The notes beneath the pieces were generated by a model. That model made no database searches, was not told the DNA's origin, and saw only the letters and a program-made list of their open reading frames with translations. This document shows, in pieces, positions 1 through 5,168 of a DNA stretch of 6,790 nucleotides. Positions within the stretch are counted from its first letter, which is position 1. Each line of letters starts with the position of its first letter. Position numbers and translations under genes: made by a program. Source of the stretch: an uncultured Alphaproteobacteria bacterium (GTDB taxonomy: Bacteria; Pseudomonadota; Alphaproteobacteria; Puniceispirillales; UBA1172); the NCBI GenBank assembly GCA_913056245.1, contig CAJXME010000064.1, positions 1 through 6,790 on the forward strand. Reading direction: 5' to 3'.

Positions 1-771
1 TCCCGGCTGGATGAAAAACCAGCTGGCCGCCAGGAGATTGAAACGGCCCTAGTCAGTCAGGAACGTCTGGCAGATATAACCGCCCGGCTGGCCGCCGCGC
101 TGGCAGACGGACAACGGGCCTATTGGATTTGCCCGCTGGTCGATGAAAGCGACGCACTCGATGTGCAGGCCGCCGAAGAACGCTTTACCATGTTGAAAGC
201 CGCCTTGCCTGACGCCAATCCGCAATTGGTGCATGGCCGCATGGATGCCAGCACCCGTGATGACGCCATGGAATCTTTCCGTTTGGGGCAATCAAAATTG
301 TTGGTGGCGACCACCGTGGTTGAAGTGGGGGTTGATGTGCCGCAAGCCAGCATCATGATCATTGAACACGCTGAACGCTTTGGTCTTGCGCAGATGCACC
401 AATTGCGTGGGCGTGTGGGGCGTGGAGAAGATGCCTCCAGTTGCCTGTTGCTCTATAAAGCCCCATTGAGCGAAACCGCTGCTGCCCGCCTTGAGATCAT
501 GAAGAACAGCAATGATGGCTTCAAGATCGCCGAAGAAGATTTGCGATTGCGCGGCCCCGGGGAAGTCTTGGGGCGCCGCCAATCCGGCGACCCTGATTTC
601 GTCATGGCGGATTTGGCTTACCATGGCGATTTGCTGCAATTGGCGCGGGATCAAGTCCAAGATGTGCTGAAAGACAACCCCACGCTGGATGGTGAGCATG
701 GCGCCCATCTTCAACTGCTTTTAGCGCTCTTTGAGCGCGACCTTGCCGTCTCTTATTGGGCGGCAGGGTAA
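1..771 (+). CDS. recG: ATP-dependent DNA helicase RecG, C-terminal part (5' end outside window)
   Basis: RecG is a cytoplasmic superfamily 2 DNA helicase that regresses stalled replication forks and processes branched recombination intermediates. The frame is open from base 1 with no start, so this is the last 256 residues of a protein usually near 690. Fragment residues 78-81 (HGRM) fit motif IVa. Residues 103-114 (ATTVVEVGVDVP) are motif V, and 134-142 (QLRGRVGRG) are motif VI with its arginine fingers. The stretch DLRLRGPGEVLGRRQSG (about 180-196) is the RecG signature after motif VI, in the region that couples ATP hydrolysis to DNA movement. The end, LFERDLAVSYWAAG, is also typical of RecG and distinguishes it from the related Mfd, so the C-terminus looks intact. 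The TAA stop directly abuts the stop codon of the convergent DUF502 gene. Confidence 0.97.
   Translation, partial: SRLDEKPAGRQEIETALVSQERLADITARLAAALADGQRAYWICPLVDESDALDVQAAEERFTMLKAALPDANPQLVHGRMDASTRDDAMESFRLGQSKLLVATTVVEVGVDVPQASIMIIEHAERFGLAQMHQLRGRVGRGEDASSCLLLYKAPLSETAAARLEIMKNSNDGFKIAEEDLRLRGPGEVLGRRQSGDPDFVMADLAYHGDLLQLARDQVQDVLKDNPTLDGEHGAHLQLLLALFERDLAVSYWAAG
724..738. other. Perfect 6-bp inverted repeat with 3-base loop inside the recG 3' end
   Basis: GCGCTC-TTT-GAGCGC is a perfect stem of six base pairs. On the minus strand it lies about 34 bases past the DUF502 stop codon and could fold in the DUF502 transcript's 3' end. No T tract follows on either strand, so it is not a canonical intrinsic terminator. 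It encodes the Ala-Leu-Phe-Glu-Arg part of the conserved RecG C-terminus, so the symmetry may be a by-product of common codons. Confidence 0.3.
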
Positions 772-1584
772 TCACAAGAGGAAGTGGGCCGTGGCTTTTG
801 CCGTTTTTTTTGCCGCCGCCTTGGTTTTGGTTGCGGTTTTCTTCTTCGCTGAAGATTTTTTTGCTTTCTTGGCGGATTTTTTAGCCGATGGCGGATTGCT
901 TAAGGCAATCGGCTTGCGGTTGCTTTGGCTATCGGGCGGCGTCACAATCCCAGCCGACACCACCATTTTCACCGCTTCTTCAACCCCCATATCTAGGGTG
1001 ATCGCGTCTTTGCGGGGGCAAAACAGCAAAAACCCTGACGTCGGATTCGGCGTCGTTGGCACAAACACATTGATCAGATTTTCCGCCGACATATTCTGCA
1101 CTTCACCGCGGGTAGACCCCGTCACAAAACCAATCGACCACAGCCCGGGGCGTGGGTATTGAATCAACACCACTTCACGGAAAGCATCAGATTGGCTGGC
1201 CATCACGGTTTCCATGATTTGCTTGGTGGCACCATAAACCGACCGCACCACGGGCAACCGCCCTAAGATCGCCTCGCCCAAGCGGAGCAACGACCGCCCC
1301 AAAAGACCTGTGGTCAATGCGCCAATCATCATGATGATGACGACGCCAAAAATGATTCCAAAACCGGGGATGTTAAAGTCAATATAGGTGGAAGGTTGCA
1401 GCGATACCGGCAAGAAATCCACCGCGTAACCATCAATCAGATTGATAAAAAGATAAGTGATATAAACAGTCAGCAAAATCGGCGCCGTCACCAGCAATCC
1501 GGCAAAAAACCAGCGGCGGAACAACCCCATCAAGGTTGGCCGTGGCAAGGTTATGTCTTGAATTGAAGTCTCTTCATTGCCCAT
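772..1584 (-). CDS. DUF502 family two-helix inner-membrane protein with Lys/Ala-rich C-terminal tail
   Basis: This 270-residue protein belongs to the DUF502 family, whose biochemical function is not established. Residues 1-20 are cytosolic. A first membrane helix spans about 26-50 and a second about 74-96, followed by the family-typical stretch LLRLGEAILGRLPVVRSVYGATKQ (99-122; key residues P111, R114, Y117, K121) and a soluble domain to about 215 containing GFVTG and FVPTTPNPTSGF. Residues 233-266 form a low-complexity tail with 14 lysines in 34 residues, resembling a histone H1 tail. Two helices put both ends on the same side, probably the cytoplasm. The ATG at 1584 is chosen because GAGGAGC lies 6 bases upstream and the family domain begins just after it; the frame stays open to 1830 but that stretch is antisense to mazG and has no family sequence. 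A DUF502 gene beside recG is a layout I recall from other Alphaproteobacteria. Confidence 0.9.
   Translation of the reverse strand: MGNEETSIQDITLPRPTLMGLFRRWFFAGLLVTAPILLTVYITYLFINLIDGYAVDFLPVSLQPSTYIDFNIPGFGIIFGVVIIMMIGALTTGLLGRSLLRLGEAILGRLPVVRSVYGATKQIMETVMASQSDAFREVVLIQYPRPGLWSIGFVTGSTRGEVQNMSAENLINVFVPTTPNPTSGFLLFCPRKDAITLDMGVEEAVKMVVSAGIVTPPDSQSNRKPIALSNPPSAKKSAKKAKKSSAKKKTATKTKAAAKKTAKATAHFLL
791..811 (+). terminator. Possible intrinsic terminator of recG, inside the antisense DUF502 gene
   Basis: About 20 bases after the recG stop, the plus strand has a short hairpin (791-795 against 800-804, loop TTTT). It has three G-C pairs and two G-T wobbles, and it is followed at once by eight T residues (804-811). 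Stem plus T run has the layout of a Rho-independent terminator, but the stem is weak. The same DNA read on the minus strand encodes lysine and alanine codons of the DUF502 tail, which could by themselves explain a T run on the plus strand. Confidence 0.33.
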
Positions 1585-1588
1585 GGCA

Positions 1589-1616
1589 TTGCTCCTCTGT
1601 CTAAAGAGGTTATAAT
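1589..1616 (+). promoter_or_regulatory. Candidate sigma70-type promoter for mazG
   Basis: A consensus TATAAT hexamer at 1611-1616 is preceded at a 16-base spacing by TTGCTC, which matches only three of six -35 bases. The element overlaps the DUF502 ribosome binding site on the other strand. The -10 match is exact, but the -35 is weak and the region is AT-rich, so this is a candidate only. Confidence 0.35.
1591..1597 (-). promoter_or_regulatory. Ribosome binding site deciding the DUF502 start
   Basis: Read on the minus strand this is GAGGAGC, six bases before the ATG at 1584. It is a strong Shine-Dalgarno match and supports this ATG over the upstream in-frame ATGs, which would extend the gene across the mazG promoter and coding region. 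Confidence 0.75.
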
Positions 1617-1699
1617 TCATCACTCTATTAAATAAAATCTTTATGTCATTAATATGAAATAAAATTCTTTTGCCACTTTCAATAAAAGGGCGGCAATCC

Positions 1700-1704
1700 A
1701 AGGA
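1700..1704 (+). promoter_or_regulatory. Ribosome binding site deciding the mazG start
   Basis: AAGGA lies seven bases before the ATG at 1712. This favours that ATG over the upstream in-frame ATG at 1670, which lacks a purine-rich site at proper distance and would add 14 residues absent from the family. Confidence 0.7.
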
Positions 1705-1711
1705 CGGTATC

Positions 1712-2518
1712 ATGAGCGATCGATCACAACATGCTGAACAACAATTGCGCGCCCTCATTGAGGTGATGGCACGGTTGCGTGACCCGAAAGACGGGTGTTC
1801 ATGGGACCTCGAACAAACCCATGCCAGCATTGCCCCCTACACCATCGAGGAAGCCTATGAAGTGGCGGAAGCCATTGAGATGGGTGATCCGCAAGCGCTC
1901 CGCGATGAATTGGGGGATTTATTGCTGCAAGTGATCTTTCAAGCCCGCATTGGCGAAGAGGCCGGGCATTTTGATTTCGCCGATATCGCCAAAGCGATTA
2001 CCGATAAAATGATCCGCCGCCACCCTCATATTTTTGGGGATGCGTCTTATCGCACGCCGGAAGAACAACGCTTGGCTTGGGAAGAAATGAAATTCCAAGA
2101 ACGAGCGGCGAAAAAAGAAACACGCTTGTTGGATGGCATAGCGACAACATTGCCAGCGATCAGTCGCGCTGAAAAATTGCAAAAACGCGCGGCACGGGTC
2201 GGTTTCGATTGGCCTGACGCAAGCCAAGTGATGGATAAACTGAAAGAAGAAATCGCTGAAGTCGAAAGCGAATTGAACGCCAAGCCTCACGATCAAGATC
2301 GCCTGATGGATGAGATTGGTGATCTGTTGTTCTGCGTGGTGAATTTGGCGCGGAAAACAGGGATTGACCCTGAATTAGCGTTGAAATCGACCAATCAAAA
2401 GTTTACATATCGGTTTAATTACATCGAACAAACGCTTGTTTCAAATGGACTAAATATAGAAAGCGCTAGTTTAGATGAAATGGAAAAACTCTGGGTTGAA
2501 GCGAAAACAAAATCCTAA
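1712..2518 (+). CDS. mazG: MazG, nucleoside triphosphate pyrophosphohydrolase
   Basis: MazG hydrolyses NTPs and dNTPs to the monophosphate and pyrophosphate in the cytoplasm, cleaning the nucleotide pool and, in E. coli, affecting the stringent response. This 268-residue protein matches the two-domain form (E. coli about 263). In the first MazG domain, EEAYE (46-50) and DELGD (65-69) supply the EExxE...ExxD magnesium-binding acids, followed by RRHPHIF (102-108). The second domain carries EEIAE (179-183) and DEIGD (200-204), then NLARKTG and the NQKFTYRF signature (228-235). Both domains keep their metal ligands, so the enzyme should be active. In many Alphaproteobacteria mazG follows hfq and hflX on the same strand; here it is divergent from the DUF502 gene and convergent with hfq. 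The final 40 codons look slightly more AT-rich than the rest, with no sign of truncation. Confidence 0.96.
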   Translation: MSDRSQHAEQQLRALIEVMARLRDPKDGCSWDLEQTHASIAPYTIEEAYEVAEAIEMGDPQALRDELGDLLLQVIFQARIGEEAGHFDFADIAKAITDKMIRRHPHIFGDASYRTPEEQRLAWEEMKFQERAAKKETRLLDGIATTLPAISRAEKLQKRAARVGFDWPDASQVMDKLKEEIAEVESELNAKPHDQDRLMDEIGDLLFCVVNLARKTGIDPELALKSTNQKFTYRFNYIEQTLVSNGLNIESASLDEMEKLWVEAKTKS

Positions 2519-2572
2519 GGACATTCCAAATCCAAATGACTTGAGCCCAAATTTGCTCTTATGTTTTATGGT
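2519..2572. other. Short convergent gap between mazG and hfq, no clear terminator
   Basis: Both genes end at this 54-base gap. GAGC (2543-2546) and GCTC (2555-2558) could form a four-base stem around an eight-base loop, and a T-rich stretch follows on the plus strand (2559-2567). CCAAAT or a close variant recurs three times. The stem is too short to call an intrinsic terminator, so termination here may be Rho-dependent or lie elsewhere. Confidence 0.3.
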
Positions 2573-2827
2573 TTATTGATCGGCGCTGTCGTCAAGGCTA
2601 ACCGGAATTGCCGGCATGATCGTTGATATCGCGTGCTTGTAAACAAGCTGGATATGCTGATCGCGCTTAAGCAATAACGAGAAATTATCAAACCACGTGA
2701 TAATGCCTTGCAATTTGACGCCATTTACCAAAAAAACAGTAACAGCAATGTGATCTTTTCGAACCGAATTCAGGAAGACTTCCTGAAGGTTTTGAGACTT
2801 CTCGATAGTAATAACGTATTCCCCCAC
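2573..2827 (-). CDS. hfq: RNA-binding protein Hfq
   Basis: Hfq is the Sm-like hexameric RNA chaperone that pairs small RNAs with mRNAs. The 84-residue protein is clear: SQNLQ (11-15) supplies the proximal-face glutamines, [13 protein letters not shown] (31-43) is the Sm1 motif, F49 in WFDNF matches the E. coli proximal-face phenylalanine, and LVYKHAIST (61-69) is the Sm2 motif with the YKH triad at 63-65. The rim has RKDH (23-26), so one arginine is kept and others are replaced. The C-terminal tail is short, as is usual in Alphaproteobacteria. The start is GTG: a TAA lies in frame immediately before it and no ATG, GTG or TTG follows in frame before the Sm core. There is no good Shine-Dalgarno sequence. 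Relative to E. coli the N-terminus is about seven residues longer, so a non-standard ATT or ATC start at residue 6 or 8 cannot be excluded. The gene follows dat after 70 bases. Confidence 0.97.
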   Translation of the reverse strand: MGEYVITIEKSQNLQEVFLNSVRKDHIAVTVFLVNGVKLQGIITWFDNFSLLLKRDQHIQLVYKHAISTIMPAIPVSLDDSADQ

Positions 2828-2837
2828 TTATCAATTA

Positions 2838-2865
2838 ATCTTATCTGATTTTAGGAAAATGTAAA
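2838..2865 (-). promoter_or_regulatory. Candidate hfq promoter with almost no leader
   Basis: On the minus strand TTTACA (2865-2860, five of six -35 bases) is followed after 16 bases by TAAGAT (2843-2838, four of six -10 bases). Transcription would begin near 2830-2832, only a few bases before the GTG at 2827. It lies downstream of the terminator-like hairpin at the end of dat, as expected if hfq is transcribed separately. The region is AT-rich, so chance matches are possible. Confidence 0.42.
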
Positions 2866-2884
2866 TTATTCGTTTATAGAAATG

Positions 2885-2909
2885 AAAAAAAGCGGATTTA
2901 TTCGGCCGC
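2885..2909 (-). terminator. Possible intrinsic terminator at the end of dat
   Basis: On the minus strand GCGG (2909-2906), a ten-base loop and CCGC (2895-2892) form a four-pair G-C stem, extendable by one G-T pair, followed directly by seven T residues (2891-2885). The dat stop codon falls inside the loop. The T run is convincing while the stem is short, so termination may be partial, letting some operon transcript reach hfq. Confidence 0.45.
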
Positions 2910-3755
2910 CGTCTCGTTGATATTACTGAAATAGGATTGCCGCAACGCTGTTGCAACCGGCCCCGCATCGCCATTGCCAATTTTTTGATCATCAACCATG
3001 CAAACAGGCGTCACAATCGACGTGGCGGAGGTCACAAAGACTTCTGCCGCCTTCTTGGCTTCGTCAACCGTGAAGGCACGCTCGACGATTTTCAGATTGC
3101 GCTTTTCGGCCAAAGCGATAATGGCACGGCGCGTGATTCCCGAAAGGATATCGTAACTTGTGGGGCGTGTGATCAACTCGCCATCATGAGTCACGATCCA
3201 GGCGTTTGAACTCGACCCTTCGGTGATCATGCCATCGCCATCGACCATCAAGGCTTCATAAGCCCCAGCTTCAGCAGCCTTGGTCTTAGCCAAACAATTG
3301 GGCAGGAGTTGAATGGTTTTGATATCCCGTCTTTGCCAGCGTTGATCCGGCACAGTGATGACCTTGACGGGATTAATTTCAGGGCTTTCCAGCCGCTTTA
3401 AGGGTTTTGCGGTCATCACCAATTGAGGTTTTAACAAAAGGTTAAAAGCGTGATCTCTCGGCATCACCCCACGGGTGATTTGAAAATACACCAGACCATG
3501 GGTGATTTTATTCATCCGAATGATCGTATTGATCACAATTTTCAGCGCGGCTCGCGTCATAGGCATCGCAATGCCCAACTGCCCTAGCGAATATTCCATG
3601 CGATCGAGATGCCATTCTTGATCGGCCAGTTTGCCGTTGATCACCGTCACCACTTCATAAATGCCATCGCCAAATTGATAGCCGCGGTCATCGATATGCA
3701 CCGCCGCCTGATCATGAGGTAAATATTTGCCGTTAACATACGCAATTCTGGTCAT
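2898..3755 (-). CDS. dat: D-amino acid aminotransferase (PLP fold type IV)
   Basis: Dat is a cytoplasmic pyridoxal-phosphate enzyme that transfers amino groups between D-alanine and 2-oxo acids to make D-glutamate and other D-amino acids. From the ATG at 3755 it has 285 residues. YQFGDGIYEV (26-35) is the N-terminal signature with Y26. The catalytic lysine is K146 in DIKTIQLLPN; E179 in ITEGSSSNAW should hold the PLP ring nitrogen; ILSGITRR (203-210) binds the cofactor phosphate. R100 and H102 in PRDH, with Y26, match the carboxylate trap described for Bacillus D-amino acid transaminase, which favours this over branched-chain aminotransferase or aminodeoxychorismate lyase. The ATG at 3770 would add five residues; it has AAGGA only one base away, while 3755 has no good site. 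I chose 3755 because relatives start MxRIAYVNG. It lies 36 bases after trkA, probably in its operon. Confidence 0.9.
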   Translation of the reverse strand: MTRIAYVNGKYLPHDQAAVHIDDRGYQFGDGIYEVVTVINGKLADQEWHLDRMEYSLGQLGIAMPMTRAALKIVINTIIRMNKITHGLVYFQITRGVMPRDHAFNLLLKPQLVMTAKPLKRLESPEINPVKVITVPDQRWQRRDIKTIQLLPNCLAKTKAAEAGAYEALMVDGDGMITEGSSSNAWIVTHDGELITRPTSYDILSGITRRAIIALAEKRNLKIVERAFTVDEAKKAAEVFVTSATSIVTPVCMVDDQKIGNGDAGPVATALRQSYFSNINETAAE

Positions 3756-3791
3756 GGTTTTACCGTTCATATCCTTGGTATTTTAGTGGAA

Positions 3792-5168
3792 TTAGAAAAA
3801 GTCTGGGCGCACCGACAGGATTTTTTCGACATCGTGAATAGCCTGCTTTGCGGCAAAAAGAATGACGCGATCATTCGGCTCAATCACCGTATCTCCCCGC
3901 GGCGCGATGACTTCATCATGGCGGATGATGGCGCCCACCGCTGAATATTTTGGCAAATTGGCTTTCCGCAACGGCACGCCCACCAATGGCGAAGATGAAA
4001 GCGCTTCGACTTCCATAAACTCCCCACGATCTTCAATGATCGTGTGGATATCCCGGACACGGCCTCGGCGCACATGACGCAAAATCGACGACACGGTGAT
4101 CGCCGGCGGGTTAATCACCGAATCAACCCCAAGGGTGGAAATCAACGGCACGAAACTAGCCATATTGACCAACGTCACCGTATGGCTGGCGCCAAAACGT
4201 CTTGCCAAGAGCGAAGATAAGACGTTCACTTCGTCATCATCGGTGAGCGCGACAAAGGTATCGACCTTGCTCACCTCCCCTTCCATCAGAATGTCAGGCT
4301 CAAGCGCGTCGCCATGAATAATGGTGATGCCGGATAATTCTTCCGCCGCCGCCAGTGCGTTATCCTTATTGGCCTCAATCATTAGGCAACGGGAATTTTC
4401 GATATGATCCCGCACTTCAGCCGCCACCATCTTACCAATCGTGCCGCCACCAGCGATCAAGACATTGCGGCTGGCGGGGTCTTCATGGCCGAAAGACGCC
4501 ATCGCCCGCGCCATATGGCTGTCGTCGCAGACGAAATAGACCTGATCGCCTTCCATCATCTTACCGCTGCCATCGCGGGGAACGATAATTTCATTGCCGC
4601 GGATAATCGCCACAATGGTAATCGTGAGGTCTTCAAACAAATCCGTCAGATATCGGATCGGCGAGCCTAAGATCGGGCAAGTGGAGGTGCAACGCACACC
4701 AACAATCCGAACCTTGCCGTTGCCCATATTCGCCACATCAAAAGCCCCGGGGACTTTCAACCGGCGGCTCACCGCATCCGACACTTCGGCTTCCGGTGAA
4801 ATAATGTGATCTACAGGCAGGTTTTCTTCGCTGTACAGATCGCCAATACGGGGGTCGAGATAGGATCGTGACCGAATACGGGCAATTTTGGTTGGCGTGT
4901 TGAAAATCGAATGCGCCACCTGACAGGCGACCATATTAATTTCGTCGGATTCGGTCACCGCGATGATCATATCCGCGTCTTTCGCCCCAGCATTTTCCAG
5001 CACATCAGGGTGCGAAGAAACGCCAATCACGCCGCGCAGATCATGCAGATCGGTTGCCCGCTGAATGCGCTCGGCATTCGTATCGATAATCGTGACGTCG
5101 TTGTCATGGGCAAGGTGACCGGCGATGCTGGTTCCCACTTGGCCTGAGCCGCATATGATAATATTCAT
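3792..5168 (-). CDS. trkA: TrkA, NAD-binding regulatory subunit of the Trk potassium uptake system
   Basis: TrkA is a cytosolic protein attached to the membrane potassium channel TrkH or TrkG, which it gates according to bound nucleotide. The length of 458 residues equals the usual two-repeat form. Each half has an RCK-N Rossmann domain plus an RCK-C domain. The first nucleotide-binding loop is GSGQVG (7-12) with an acidic end to the second strand at IIDTNAER (27-34). The second is GGGTIG (240-245) with IEANKD (264-269). RCK-C domains fall near 140-220 and 370-455. The ATG is supported by GGAGAG six bases upstream, inside ntrX. It overlaps the ntrX stop as ATGA, indicating translational coupling and a shared transcript. 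No trkH or trkG lies in the window, so the membrane partner must be encoded elsewhere. The ntrX-trkA linkage is conserved in Alphaproteobacteria. Confidence 0.97.
   Translation of the reverse strand: MNIIICGSGQVGTSIAGHLAHDNDVTIIDTNAERIQRATDLHDLRGVIGVSSHPDVLENAGAKDADMIIAVTESDEINMVACQVAHSIFNTPTKIARIRSRSYLDPRIGDLYSEENLPVDHIISPEAEVSDAVSRRLKVPGAFDVANMGNGKVRIVGVRCTSTCPILGSPIRYLTDLFEDLTITIVAIIRGNEIIVPRDGSGKMMEGDQVYFVCDDSHMARAMASFGHEDPASRNVLIAGGGTIGKMVAAEVRDHIENSRCLMIEANKDNALAAAEELSGITIIHGDALEPDILMEGEVSKVDTFVALTDDDEVNVLSSLLARRFGASHTVTLVNMASFVPLISTLGVDSVINPPAITVSSILRHVRRGRVRDIHTIIEDRGEFMEVEALSSSPLVGVPLRKANLPKYSAVGAIIRHDEVIAPRGDTVIEPNDRVILFAAKQAIHDVEKILSVRPDFF

Larger units (their letters stand above)
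1585..1711. promoter_or_regulatory. AT-rich divergent control region between the DUF502 gene and mazG
   Basis: This 127-base gap holds the 5' ends of two divergent genes, so promoters for both must lie in or near it. On the plus strand a perfect TATAAT (1611-1616) stands 16 bases after TTGCTC (1589-1594), a poor -35 match; it would give mazG a leader of roughly 90 bases. On the minus strand no clear -10/-35 pair is visible. The nine-base sequence AAATAAAAT occurs twice in the same direction (1630-1638 and 1657-1665), 27 bases apart, flanking ATTAAT. This could be a protein-binding arrangement or simply AT-rich DNA. Confidence 0.5.

Noticed and set aside
49..714. Minus-strand frames opposite recG
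   Set aside because: Shadows of the RecG coding strand; the plus-strand translation has helicase motifs V and VI in order.
731..1162. Plus-strand open frame of 143 codons after recG, with a hydrophobic Phe/Ala/Val-rich start
   Set aside because: It is antisense to the DUF502 gene; the hydrophobic run is simply the complement of its lysine codons. It overlaps the recG end and resembles no family.
1585..1830. 82-residue N-terminal extension of the DUF502 frame up to an ATG at 1830
   Set aside because: The extension is antisense to mazG, rich in Cys and Arg, lacks family similarity, and a strong ribosome binding site supports the ATG at 1584.
1919..2296. Minus-strand open frames inside mazG
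   Set aside because: They are shadows opposite a well-supported MazG with intact motifs in both domains; no ribosome binding site or recognisable domain.
2543..2567. GAGC/GCTC hairpin with a T-rich stretch as a mazG terminator
   Set aside because: The stem has only four pairs around an eight-base loop and the T stretch is interrupted; too weak to call.
3862..5147. Several plus-strand open frames and one minus-strand frame within trkA
   Set aside because: All overlap the full-length TrkA frame, which carries two intact nucleotide-binding motifs; the shadow proteins are low-complexity and unlike known families.
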